DNA of 64,000 bases, taken from positions 96,381 to 160,380 of the forward strand of contig URBH01000001.1 in the NCBI GenBank assembly GCA_900546075.1, in the 5' to 3' direction. A program made the position numbers and the translations under genes. Origin of the DNA: an uncultured Eubacteriales bacterium. Its GTDB lineage: Bacteria; Bacillota; Clostridia; Oscillospirales; Oscillospiraceae. Shown here piece by piece: positions 24,725 to 33,298 of this stretch (positions are counted from its first letter, which is position 1; every line of letters begins with the position of its first letter). The notes under the pieces were generated by a model that saw only the letters and a program-made list of their open reading frames with translations, was not told the origin of the DNA and ran no database searches.

Positions 24725-25348
24725 TCACTCCTTCACAATGAGATCGTCAATAACCGGCAGCGTGCCCCGCGCCGCCGTAAAGCAGGGCAGCGACCCGCCC
24801 AGCAGCGCCAGCCAGGGCAGGCTGTAGGGCAGCAGAAGCGCCATTATCGCCGTCAGCGCAAGGGCAAGCAGCAGCCAGCCAAGCACCAGAGCGGGGCAGC
24901 GAAAGGTCAGGCAAATCGCGTTTTTCAGCAGCGCCGGGAGCTTCAGCTCCACCCGCGCCTGCATCTGAAAGGCCAGAGCGCCGATGCACCACAGCAGATA
25001 GCTGCAAATCAGGCAGAAGCAGGCCGGCACCGTCCCAATCCCTGCCCCCTCTGTAAGCCGGAAATAGAACCAGCCGCCGTAGAGAATTGCGACCGGGGCA
25101 ATGAAGAAAAGCAGCCCAAGAGGGAGCGACGGGAGAAAATTGGTGCGGAAGCTGCGCAGAAAGCGGCGGTACGGCTGATTTTCCTCCAGCAGCAGACTTT
25201 GGCAGGCGCGGCACAGTGCCGTCCATCCTGCGGGAGCCGTCAGCACCGGCAGGCAGGTCAGCAGAAAAAGCAGATTCAGCACCATCAGCGGCAGCAGCTT
25301 TTCAAAGCACAGCCGCACGAAGCCGGCGGTTCTATAGTCTCTCTGCAT
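24725..25348 (-). CDS. YesL-family membrane protein (DUF624)
   Basis: Small integral membrane protein of 207 residues with about five hydrophobic segments (LPLMVLNLLFLLTCLPVLTA, LPLGLLFFIAPVAILYGGWF, and others). YesL proteins are typical companions of CUT1 sugar transporters and AraC regulators in Firmicutes; function unknown. The start overlaps the AraC stop by 17 bases, and its stop nearly touches the GH13 start, so it is translated in the operon. Confidence 0.82.
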   Translation of the reverse strand: MQRDYRTAGFVRLCFEKLLPLMVLNLLFLLTCLPVLTAPAGWTALCRACQSLLLEENQPYRRFLRSFRTNFLPSLPLGLLFFIAPVAILYGGWFYFRLTEGAGIGTVPACFCLICSYLLWCIGALAFQMQARVELKLPALLKNAICLTFRCPALVLGWLLLALALTAIMALLLPYSLPWLALLGGSLPCFTAARGTLPVIDDLIVKE

Positions 25349-26246
25349 CGCCGCGGTTCCTCACTTCCTTGTAATACTCCGAGGGACTCATGCCCGTTTT
25401 CTTCCGGAACAGCTTTGAGAAATAATACCGGTCGTCGATCCCCACCAGGTACGCGATCTCCTGAAACGGCAGATCCGTGGTCGCAATCAGCTGCTGGGCG
25501 TTATAAATGCGCAGCGTGTTGAGATATGTAAAGATCGGCGCGTCGGTCAGCTTGGAAAAGGCGCGGTTCATGTAGTCGAAATTCATCTCGAAAACGTCTT
25601 CGATCTCCTGGCTCGACAGCGGCCGCGTATAATTTTCGTTGAGGTAATGGAGCAGCCGCTCGGCCACGACTTCCGACTTTTTCAGTTTCTTCCCCTGAGC
25701 AGCGCCCCGCGCCAGCAGGTGCTCATGTGCTACTTCCAGAAAGAACGAATGCAGCAGCGCGGCGGTGCGGCGCTTGTAATGTTCCTCCCGGGCGTTGTAG
25801 CAGTCCAGCGCGGTGCGGAGCATCGTATTGAACTCACTGCCCGGCAGGTGAAACTGCTTCGGAAGATAGGTGATGGGGTCGGTGGGGTCGGCTTCGTCCA
25901 GATTGTAGCTCACAAGGCTCAGCCTGCGCTTTTCCGCAAGCAGCGACATGGCCGCGTCCTCATCCTCCACCCGCGCCATTTCCGGGTGGGTGAAATGGGC
26001 ATAGTAATAATTGCAGGCCGCACGCTGATAGCCCTCGTGGCACAGCCCCGGCTCAAGCAGGAAGAAATCCCCCGCCTTGAGGTGATAGAAAATTCCGTCC
26101 TCCTGCAGATACATATTCCCGTCACGGATCACATACAGGACATACTCGTCGATCGTCCGGGAAAAGTGGATCCACGGCTCGGTGTAGTTGATCCGCCCCA
26201 GCATCCGTACACGGGGAAGCAGATCTGCATTGTAAGACAGAAGCAT
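25332..26246 (-). CDS. AraC-family transcriptional regulator
   Basis: Probable activator of the alpha-1,6-glucan operon. 304 residues: N-terminal cupin-like sensor (YVIRDGNMYLQEDGIFYHLK, GDFFLLEPGLCHEGY) and C-terminal double helix-turn-helix (about 205-298: LSSQEIEDVFEMNFDYMNRAF, PFQEIAYLVGIDDRYYFSKL, FRKKTGMSPSEYYKE). Start ATG 26246 lies seven bases after GGAGG; ATG 26252 would be only two bases from it. Its position inside the operon suggests autoregulation. Confidence 0.9.
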   Translation of the reverse strand: MLLSYNADLLPRVRMLGRINYTEPWIHFSRTIDEYVLYVIRDGNMYLQEDGIFYHLKAGDFFLLEPGLCHEGYQRAACNYYYAHFTHPEMARVEDEDAAMSLLAEKRRLSLVSYNLDEADPTDPITYLPKQFHLPGSEFNTMLRTALDCYNAREEHYKRRTAALLHSFFLEVAHEHLLARGAAQGKKLKKSEVVAERLLHYLNENYTRPLSSQEIEDVFEMNFDYMNRAFSKLTDAPIFTYLNTLRIYNAQQLIATTDLPFQEIAYLVGIDDRYYFSKLFRKKTGMSPSEYYKEVRNRGDAERL

Positions 26247-26248
26247 CG

Positions 26249-27862
26249 TCATTCCTCCAGTTGCACCCACACGGCAGTCCAGCAGCGCACGTCGGGCAGC
26301 TTTACGGTATAGATGCAGCCGTTCTCCGTTTGCTCCGCCGTGTAGGGAAGCTTTTGCGCCGCCAGACACTCGCTGTCCGGCGAGGCACAGTAGATGCCGC
26401 GCACCGGCCGGTCGAGGCGGATGGCCGCCGAAATGCCCGCTGCCGGGGTTGGTTCCCGCTTTCCCTCATTCCACATGGCGTTGTTGCCGGTCAGGTTGAT
26501 CAGGTGGAGGGTCAGCCGGTCACGGGATTCGCGGAGGAGCGTCCAGACCGTGTCCGCCTGTCCGTCCGTGGAGAAGGTGCAGGCATCGGAGAAGAAACGG
26601 ACGTCCTCGTTAATGCCGCCGGAGGCCGTCTTGCCAATATCCATACCGGGATCATTATATAACAGATCTTTGTATCTGACAAGAAAATCGCAATTGCGCT
26701 GTACGATTGGAAGAAAGCTTTCCCGCAGGTGGGCGTAGTTGACATAATAGCTGTCCCGCAGCAGGCTGCGGTTCTCGCCCAGAACGGGCTGCGTACCGCC
26801 GGAGGCAGAGATCACCGCCCACGCAAGACGGAATGAGCGCTCTGCCGCGTCCATATCCTCTCCCTGAAACGCCTTCAGATAGGCGGCAAGGATGACATTC
26901 CGGTGGGACAGCAGCCGCGCTTCCCGAATCAGGCGGTAAAGGTCAAAATAGGTATCGTGGGGCGGCCAGACCTCGATATACACTGCATCCTGTGCCGCCG
27001 CGGCGACGGTTTCCGTCGGCCAGTTATTGACGGCGTTGAAGATCACGCCGCCGTCGGCCGCTTCCTCGCGGACGGCCTGCGCCGCCGCATCGATCAGGCG
27101 CGGGAACTCGTCCGCCAACTCCACGGGGCGGTGCTCCGCGTCCCAGACCCGCTTGGGAAAGCCGTAAGTATCCATGTGGATGCCGGAAAAGCCGAAGCGC
27201 ACGGCACTGCGGAATTCCTCCACAATATGCTCCGCCCAGCCGCAGGAGGCAGCCACATTCATATAGTACAGCCACCCGGCAAAGGTCATCGGCTGACCGT
27301 CCATCGTGTACATTCCCCACGTTTGGTGCGCTGCAAAGGTGTCCTTTGTCGCCGCGTAGACCGCGCCGTAGGCCAGCGGACGGATGCCGCAGGCTTTGCA
27401 GCGTTCGATTTTCTTCGAGATAACGCCTAAATCCGTCGGGCGTCCCATCGGGTCGTCATACTGCTCGGTGGGGGGCAGAAGCCGGTCGTGCCGGTACATC
27501 CAGTCGTAAAACTGCACTGCGTTCAGATGCAGATCCCGCATCCACTCCACATCCAACCTGTCCCCGTCGCCGGAGGAAAAATCAGACAGAAAGCCGTAGC
27601 GAATTTCGGTTCTGCGGTCGGAAACCACATCAAACGCGCCTTCCCAGACGCCGTCTTCTGTGCTGATGCGCACACCGTAGCCGCCCACCGGCACATCCGT
27701 CAATACCAACACGTCGCCCTCCCGGACGGCTCGCAGCGTGACCGGACGCTCCATACGGAAGAACGTTGCTGAAAGAAGTGCCGAATGCGCCGGCAGGATC
27801 AGCCGAACCGGCTCGCCGGGCAGATATTGTGCTTTGTCAAAATGACAGGTGATTTTCTGCAT
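26249..27862 (-). CDS. GH66 dextranase / cycloisomaltooligosaccharide glucanotransferase-like enzyme, no signal peptide
   Basis: Predicted to cut (or cyclise) alpha-1,6-glucan. 537 residues. An N-terminal beta domain (1-85) is followed by the catalytic barrel with RYGFLSDF (88-95), NAVQFYDWMYRHD (114-126), GFSGIHMDTYG (nucleophile Asp231) and YIEVWP (acid/base Glu297); the 66-residue spacing between the two carboxylates is close to the 68-72 known in GH66. There is no secretion signal (MQKITCHFDK), whereas characterised GH66 enzymes are exported, and no room for a CBM35 insertion. It should act on oligosaccharides brought in by the transporter encoded upstream. Dextranase or CITase activity cannot be told apart here. 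Confidence 0.82.
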   Translation of the reverse strand: MQKITCHFDKAQYLPGEPVRLILPAHSALLSATFFRMERPVTLRAVREGDVLVLTDVPVGGYGVRISTEDGVWEGAFDVVSDRRTEIRYGFLSDFSSGDGDRLDVEWMRDLHLNAVQFYDWMYRHDRLLPPTEQYDDPMGRPTDLGVISKKIERCKACGIRPLAYGAVYAATKDTFAAHQTWGMYTMDGQPMTFAGWLYYMNVAASCGWAEHIVEEFRSAVRFGFSGIHMDTYGFPKRVWDAEHRPVELADEFPRLIDAAAQAVREEAADGGVIFNAVNNWPTETVAAAAQDAVYIEVWPPHDTYFDLYRLIREARLLSHRNVILAAYLKAFQGEDMDAAERSFRLAWAVISASGGTQPVLGENRSLLRDSYYVNYAHLRESFLPIVQRNCDFLVRYKDLLYNDPGMDIGKTASGGINEDVRFFSDACTFSTDGQADTVWTLLRESRDRLTLHLINLTGNNAMWNEGKREPTPAAGISAAIRLDRPVRGIYCASPDSECLAAQKLPYTAEQTENGCIYTVKLPDVRCWTAVWVQLEE

Positions 27863-27866
27863 TGGC

Positions 27867-28742
27867 TTATCCTTTCACTGCTCCCTGAGTCAGTCCGCCC
27901 ACGACCGTTTTCCGCTGGAAAACCACAAACAGAACGATCACAGGGATCAGCGCCATGATCGACGCAGCAAACACCCACTCCCACCGTGTCGCATACTGTC
28001 CGTTCAGCCGCTGGAGCAGCAGCGGGAAGGTGATCATTTTCTCATTCGCGCCCACCAGAACCTTCGCCGTAAAGTATTCCTCCCAGAAGCCCTGGAAGGC
28101 AAAAATGGTCATGGTGCCCACCGCCGGGGCAGAGAGGGGCAGCATTACCCGGAAGAAAATGTCCTTGTGGTCGCCGCCGTCCAGCAGCACCGACTCCGCC
28201 AGCGAGCTTGGCAGGCTGCGGAAAAAGTTGCGCAGGAAGAAGGTGTGCCCGCAGACATTGGTCGCAACGTAGATCAGAATCAGTCCCGCCCGGGTGCCGA
28301 TCAGGCCGTTGGGCAGGCCGGGAAGCGTAAGCTGCTTAAGCACCAGAAACTGGGGGATGATATTCAAAAAACCCGGCATCATCAGCGTAAACAGGTAAAC
28401 CGCAAACAGCTTGTCGCGCCCGGGAAAACGGATGCAGGCAAAGCCGTAGGCGGAAAGCGTCGAAACAAATACCGAGATCATAACGGTAATGACGGTATTG
28501 ATCACACTGTTTGCCAGTGCCGTCGGGAAAATGTCCATACTGAGAATGTGCCGGTACGCCGAAAAGTCCAGCCGCGTGGGGAAGAGCTTCGGCGGATAGG
28601 GCAGCACATAGCTGAACTCCTCAAAGGAGTTCGTGATCATAAAGAAGAACGGGACAGAGAAAATCAGCAGCGATGCGATCAGAATGACCCACAAAACCGT
28701 CTGCCCGAGGATCTCCGTTGCTTTTTTGCCGCGGAGCTTCAT
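27867..28742 (-). CDS. Carbohydrate ABC transporter permease (MalG/CUT1 type)
   Basis: Second membrane subunit of the oligosaccharide importer, 291 residues, six hydrophobic helices. The EAA loop is ESVLLDGGDHKDIFFRVMLP (about 184-203). It starts two bases after the stop of the MalF-type subunit, and the GH66 gene begins four bases after its own stop. No ATPase is encoded nearby; CUT1 systems in Firmicutes commonly share a distant MsiK-type ATPase. Confidence 0.93.
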   Translation of the reverse strand: MKLRGKKATEILGQTVLWVILIASLLIFSVPFFFMITNSFEEFSYVLPYPPKLFPTRLDFSAYRHILSMDIFPTALANSVINTVITVMISVFVSTLSAYGFACIRFPGRDKLFAVYLFTLMMPGFLNIIPQFLVLKQLTLPGLPNGLIGTRAGLILIYVATNVCGHTFFLRNFFRSLPSSLAESVLLDGGDHKDIFFRVMLPLSAPAVGTMTIFAFQGFWEEYFTAKVLVGANEKMITFPLLLQRLNGQYATRWEWVFAASIMALIPVIVLFVVFQRKTVVGGLTQGAVKG

Positions 28743-28744
28743 TT

Positions 28745-29692
28745 CTATCCCTCCTGTTCCACGTTGTCCAGCTTGAAGACGCGATTAAGAATGATCGTCA
28801 GCGCAACGATCGTCACGGCGGAGATCATGCCGATGGCGGAAGCCTCGCCGAATTCGAACTGATTGAATGCTCTGTCATACAGCAGGTATTGCAGCACCGA
28901 GGTCTTCCCGTTGGGATCGCCGCCGGTCAGCATCATGACCTGGATGAAGACGTTGAAGGAACCGATGATCATATTGACCATCACATAAAAGGTCGTGGGG
29001 CGAAGTCCCGGCATCGTGATATGCCAGAATTTTTTCCACAGACCCGCGCCGTCCAGCTCTGCCGCCTCGTAGCGCTCCTTAGGAATTCCCTGCAATGCCG
29101 CGAGGTAGACCAGCATCGACCAGCCCACGTTTTTCCAGATGCCCATCAGCCAGATCGCCGCGTTGCCCGACCATTCCCGCAGCAGCCAGGGCACATAGTC
29201 GTCCATGACGTGGAGCACATCCACCAGCAGGTAGTTGATCAGGCCGCGGTCGGAGTTATTGAACATATACTGGAACACCAGACTGACGATGACCCACGAG
29301 GTGATGACCGGCAGATAAAAGCCGACGCGGAAGATTGTCTGCCCCCGCCTGAGGTTGTTGATCAGGTAGGCAAACAGCATTCCGCCCAGCAGAATGAACG
29401 GCACCGTCACCAGCGCGTACAGGAAATTGTTCCGGTAAGCGTACCAGAAGCGGGAGCCGCCGGACAGAACGTTCTTGAAGTTTTCCAGGCCGATGAACGT
29501 GATCTCGCCCTGTACGATTTTGTACTCGGACAGCGCGATCCGGATGGTAAAAAACATCGGATAGATGACGAACGCCAGCACCAGCAGCAGGCCGGGAAGG
29601 ACGAAGGGTGCTGCCGCCGCATAGGCCCGAAGGCCCTTTTTGACGGATGATTTTCCACATACCGGGGATGGTTCATGCTGCAGCAGCTTCAT
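28745..29692 (-). CDS. Carbohydrate ABC transporter permease (MalF/CUT1 type)
   Basis: First membrane subunit, 315 residues. Six hydrophobic helices beginning at AAAAPFVLPGLLLVLAFVIY; EAA loop EAAELDGAGLWKKFWHITMP (about 210-229). FIGLENFKNVLS is typical of UgpA/MalF proteins. An 80-base gap with a hairpin separates it from the binding-protein gene. Confidence 0.93.
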   Translation of the reverse strand: MKLLQHEPSPVCGKSSVKKGLRAYAAAAPFVLPGLLLVLAFVIYPMFFTIRIALSEYKIVQGEITFIGLENFKNVLSGGSRFWYAYRNNFLYALVTVPFILLGGMLFAYLINNLRRGQTIFRVGFYLPVITSWVIVSLVFQYMFNNSDRGLINYLLVDVLHVMDDYVPWLLREWSGNAAIWLMGIWKNVGWSMLVYLAALQGIPKERYEAAELDGAGLWKKFWHITMPGLRPTTFYVMVNMIIGSFNVFIQVMMLTGGDPNGKTSVLQYLLYDRAFNQFEFGEASAIGMISAVTIVALTIILNRVFKLDNVEQEG

Positions 29693-29716
29693 TGGCGCTG
29701 CCTCCTTTTTTCCAAG

Positions 29717-29746
29717 GGAGCGCAGAACCCTCCGGCTCTGCGCTCC
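29717..29746 (-). other. Hairpin between sugar-binding protein and permease genes
   Basis: 13-bp stem with one mismatch (29717-29729/29734-29746) and no T-run on the minus strand. Third example in this window of a stem-loop directly after a binding-protein gene. Confidence 0.6.
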
Positions 29747-29772
29747 TGATATTTTGGTATTCAGAGTTTCCC

Positions 29773-31062
29773 TTAGGAAAGCTGCCCGTCGATCTTTGCG
29801 GCGGCGTCGTGCATCGCCTGCGCAGCGTCAGCGCCCTCTACGAAGATGCTGGTCACCATTTCGCTCCAGATCTCCTGGATCGCGGCGTTGTTGGGGGAGG
29901 GAATTCTCGCTTTGGCGGATTCCATCTGCTTCATGTAAACCGACCACACCGGGTTATTCTTGACTGCGTCGTTCTCCACAAGGGACTTGAGGATGGGCAG
30001 CTGACCGGCCTCCAGCATGGCAAGCTGTACTTCCTCGCTGGTCATGAATTTCGCGAATTCATAGGCGGCGTCCTTCTGCTTGCTGGTGGAGAAAACAGCG
30101 ATGTCCTCGCCGCCGACAACGGAAGCGCTGCGGCCTTCGTAGGTGGGAATGGTCGCGGCAACGATGCCCTTTGCTTCGCAGTCATCATAGGAGCCGAAGT
30201 ACCAGGGGCCTTCAAAGAACATAGCGTATTCGCTGTTGATGCCGTCCCACGCATCCACGGAGCCGTCCACGTCACGGATGGTGAAGATCTTCTGGTCGTG
30301 CAGCTCGATCAGCTTGTTCATGGCGGCGATGCTGGCGTCGCTGTCCAGATAGCCGGTCGCCTTCGTAAAGCCGTCGTCGGTCAGCGTGCCGCCAAACAGC
30401 CAGAAGTAGGGGTACATATCCCAGTCGCCCACGCCGGAAACGTTCAGACTGTAGGTGCCGCGATCCTTGGCCGCTTCGATGAAGGCTTCCATCGTCTCGG
30501 GAACATCATCCAGACCAATTTCCTTCAGCACGTTCTTGTTGACGACTGCGGCCTTGCAGTTGGTGTCCAGCGGCAGGCCGTAATACTTGCCCTGGTAAAG
30601 ATTGGTGGACAGGGGCGCGTCCAGATAATCGCCGGAGATCTCCGCGAAGTCCGCGTAATCGCTCAGGGCAACCAGACCGCCCTGCTTGGCATAGGCCGCG
30701 ATGTTGGCAATGTCAACGCGGGCAACGTCGGGGCTCATGCCGGTGCCGAAGGAGGTGACGATCATCTCGTGGAACTGACCGCCGTCCTGGCGCACCGCGT
30801 CGATCTTGATGTTCGGATGAGCCTTCTCCCACAGCGGCAGAACCACGTCTTTAAACTGGGCTTCTTCCGCGTCGCCGTAGGTGTGCCAGAAGGTCAGAGT
30901 GATTTCTTCGTCCGCCGGGGTGCTGTCCTTTGCCGGCTCTGCCTTCTCAGTTGCCTCCGCCTTTGCGGGCTGTTCGGTCTTTCCTGTGCAGCCGGCCATG
31001 CACGCCATCAGAAGCGCGGCGGCCAGAAGCAGCGCAAGCAGTTTTGCAAGTTTGTTTTTCAT
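29773..31062 (-). CDS. Oligosaccharide ABC transporter substrate-binding lipoprotein (SBP family 1)
   Basis: Lipid-anchored sugar receptor of 429 residues. Start ATG 31062 with AAGGAGGATCAAC upstream; in-frame codons further upstream pass through the promoter. Signal peptide MKNKLAKLLALLLAAALLMA, lipid-modified Cys at 21 or 25. Family-1 features: ITLTFWHTYGDAEEAQFKDV, AYAKQGGLVALSDYA, GLPLDTNCKAAVVNKNVLKE, EYAMFFEGPWYFG and VVGGEDIAVFSTSKQKDAAY. The operon context (GH66, oligo-1,6-glucosidase) indicates isomalto-oligosaccharides as ligand; this is inferred. Confidence 0.92.
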   Translation of the reverse strand: MKNKLAKLLALLLAAALLMACMAGCTGKTEQPAKAEATEKAEPAKDSTPADEEITLTFWHTYGDAEEAQFKDVVLPLWEKAHPNIKIDAVRQDGGQFHEMIVTSFGTGMSPDVARVDIANIAAYAKQGGLVALSDYADFAEISGDYLDAPLSTNLYQGKYYGLPLDTNCKAAVVNKNVLKEIGLDDVPETMEAFIEAAKDRGTYSLNVSGVGDWDMYPYFWLFGGTLTDDGFTKATGYLDSDASIAAMNKLIELHDQKIFTIRDVDGSVDAWDGINSEYAMFFEGPWYFGSYDDCEAKGIVAATIPTYEGRSASVVGGEDIAVFSTSKQKDAAYEFAKFMTSEEVQLAMLEAGQLPILKSLVENDAVKNNPVWSVYMKQMESAKARIPSPNNAAIQEIWSEMVTSIFVEGADAAQAMHDAAAKIDGQLS

Positions 31063-31200
31063 GTTGATCCTCCTTACTTTTGTTGAACGTGTTTCGGCGT
31101 ACATACAGATATCCGCCGGTGAAGAAGGTCGGACAGCGTCGCGCGATGGTATTTTTCCGCCATCCGGGCTTTGCATCAGAGCTGTCGGTCGTCTATCCAT

Positions 31201-31228
31201 ATTGTACAGTTTTTTGGCGGGATTGCAA
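31201..31228 (-). promoter_or_regulatory. Promoter of the alpha-1,6-glucan operon
   Basis: Minus strand TTGCAA (31228-31223), 16-base spacer, TACAAT (31206-31201). The leader is about 130 bases long, room for AraC-dependent control. Confidence 0.72.
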
Positions 31229-31231
31229 TAC

Positions 31232-32117
31232 GGTAACCCCTGTATTTTGCCTCCGCCGTTGGTCGATATGACCAACTTGCTGTGCTTATTATCCATCTTT
31301 ACAGTGCATTCTGTAAATGGGCGCCGGCGACTTTATTTGTATTTCAGCGACTTTTTTGTTCCGGCAAATAAAAAAGGGCGCGCCACAAAACGCACCCGGG
31401 AAACACCGCATCTGCCTCCCAGGAAGGGGGCTGATGTGGTGCTTACGTCAGAATGGAGTTGGAATGAAGATAGTTAAGGCTAAGGCATGTAGGAATTTGT
31501 GAACGGAAATTGCTTTGCTTTTCACGGATATGTAGACAGAGCCAACCCCAAAAACATCTGCATCTAAAGTGTTGAACAGATACAGAAGTGATGTTTTCTT
31601 TTGATCTCGGACGAAAAAGTCCGGGCAAAAGTGAACATTTCTTTTTATTCGCTATATTAGCGCTTGTAATGTTTGAATTTTCTGGGTAAAATGTTAACAC
31701 GAATCTTTGGGGTTTCTATTGATCTCCTCCCGCCCTTTTTTCAGACACTGGTAATTGACTCTGAAAACAAAAAAGCCGCTCTCCTTGTTACGGGAGAACG
31801 ACTGATAATCGGGAGCTGGAAGCCAGCGCCCTTTTTGAAAATGGAAAAAGCCGGGATTCTTATGGCTTCACGCCACAAAAACCCCGGCAGGTTTAAAAAT
31901 GATAACTTTCTGAAAACTCTATACAAAATCAGCGCCCTTTTTCAAATTTCCTCCGAAAACAAAAAGGGCGCTGCTCAATCTCTGAGCGCATGTGGCTGAT
32001 ACAGTTCAAAAGATGCATCACAGCGTGTTTGCATCTATGGAACAATAAAAAATCGTGTTCACATTTTACCTTTGATTTCCGAACAAATCTCAGTTGATTT
32101 TTCCTGAAATTACCCTA
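31232..32117. other. Long intergenic stretch with hairpins and an 18-bp repeat, no gene seen
   Basis: No credible coding sequence. CAGCGCCCTTTTT (31930-31942) pairs perfectly with 31961-31973. CAGCGCCCTTTTTGAAA near 31826 is a second copy of the left arm. TGCATCTAAAGTGTTGAA occurs at 31559-31576 and again at 32148-32165, where it forms part of the tRNA-proximal terminator. Could hold a small RNA; nothing decisive. Confidence 0.4.
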
Positions 32118-32162
32118 AAAACACTTTAGATGCAACTTATTTCAAGTTGCATCTAAAGTGTT
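32118..32162 (-). terminator. Terminator following the displaced tRNA-Thr 3' end (att copy A)
   Basis: Perfect 19-bp stem 32120-32138/32144-32162, five-base loop, T5 on the minus strand. Nine bases beyond the CCA of att copy A, so it is probably the original terminator of the tRNA-Thr gene before integration. Confidence 0.8.
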
Positions 32163-32171
32163 GAATAAACA

Positions 32172-32216
32172 TGGAGCTGCTAGCCAGATTTGAACTGGCG
32201 ACCTCATCCTTACCAA
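32172..32216 (-). repeat. att copy A: displaced 3' half of tRNA-Thr (45 bp)
   Basis: Identical over 45 bp to 40405-40449 and to 47339-47383 inside the intact tRNA-Thr gene, running from the CCA end to the anticodon loop. Identity stops exactly on both sides. It marks the far end of integrative element 1. Confidence 0.93.
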
Positions 32217-32335
32217 ATTTTGCCGCAGCTTTTTCTGGCTTTATTTCGTGTTCAAAAATCCACGGTATTTTGCGATATTTTCGGGGGTTTCTTTTATTAT
32301 CTCGTTGAAGTTTTATCTGCCCTATCACAAGTTTT

Positions 32336-32354
32336 GCAACAAAGATGCAACAAA
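32336..32354. repeat. Paired GCAACAAA repeats, possible integrase arm sites (left end of element 1)
   Basis: GCAACAAA at 32336-32343 and 32347-32354, one helical turn apart and about 120 bp from att copy A. The same octamer recurs near the other end (40120, 40328). Also in this 420-base gene-free stretch: ATACTCG/CGAGTAT inverted repeat (32391-32410). Confidence 0.45.
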
Positions 32355-32635
32355 AAAACCTTGCAGATTTTCCTATGAAAAACCAATCATATACTCGACT
32401 ACCCGAGTATGTACGGGGCTGCATCAAAAGGAATTGTTAAGTTTTATACAGCCATCAATATCCGTTTGTGGTTATAGAAATAATCGTATCCGTCATTCAG
32501 ATTGGCCTCATTGAATGTCTTTGCTCTACGTCGGTATATGCCACCATTAATGTAGCCGATGCCTAGAGCACTTGTAAACATCCCCAAACAAGGTTTTTAT
32601 TATCTAGTGATGCGGAAATATATCGTACAATATCT

Positions 32636-33292
32636 TCATACATCTGGTGTATAAGAATAACCAAAACTTTCTTTAATTTTTTCTTCATCCAGATAACTGA
32701 CAGCAAAACAATCTGCAGGCATAAAGGGACAATGATTGCTTACATACGTTGGGCAATCTTCATAAAACAAACTTTCTCCTACATACTTTTCATTCATGTA
32801 AATATGATGATTAGTATCAAAAAATAAAAGGTAAATCACATTATTAACTTTGTGGCATACAATTCGAGCTGCGTAAACATGGCCTAACGCCGCTGAAAAC
32901 TCAACTATGTCATTTCCCTCAAACATCTGGTCAATTTTGCTATCGGGGTAGTGATATTCTTCTAGGATTTCACGAACAGTTTTGCGATGAGCATCATCAA
33001 CAGTATGAAAATGAAGTGCTCTTCCTTCTGTCCCTCCTTCACATATTTCGCTATAGGTGTGGGAGGTGATTTTAGGTAATATTGTTCCTAAAAAGCTCGC
33101 AGCAACACTACTAAAATGTTTTCCATCTTTAAAATAGTTGTTAAACTTTCCTGGTATACATATTGGCGTCAGCTTTAACTTAGAAAAATTCACAATCACT
33201 TTGTTGGAAGATTCTGATGTAGTGATCCGATCTGCTATTGTGCTTTTTGTTGCTCCAAGCGTGGGAGGTATTACTTGTTTTCTTGGTGCCAT
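32636..33292 (-). CDS. Unknown protein, candidate toxin partner of the Panacea antitoxin
   Basis: 218 residues, not recognised. The first 30 residues are polar and probably disordered; the rest looks like a compact alpha/beta domain: CIPGKFNNYFKDGKHFSSVA, LHFHTVDDAHRKTVREILEE, then a strand-rich tail AARIVCHKVNNVIYLLFFDT followed by NHHIYMNEKYV. The last part (strand, turn, strand, then two His) recalls small RNase-fold toxins, but no catalytic set can be named. The gene starts six bases after the antitoxin-like gene at 33299 and is the last of three tightly packed genes. In known PanAT loci the neighbour of the Panacea protein is the toxin; that is the only basis for the role. Confidence 0.55.
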   Translation of the reverse strand: MAPRKQVIPPTLGATKSTIADRITTSESSNKVIVNFSKLKLTPICIPGKFNNYFKDGKHFSSVAASFLGTILPKITSHTYSEICEGGTEGRALHFHTVDDAHRKTVREILEEYHYPDSKIDQMFEGNDIVEFSAALGHVYAARIVCHKVNNVIYLLFFDTNHHIYMNEKYVGESLFYEDCPTYVSNHCPFMPADCFAVSYLDEEKIKESFGYSYTPDV

Positions 33293-33298
33293 AGCTTC

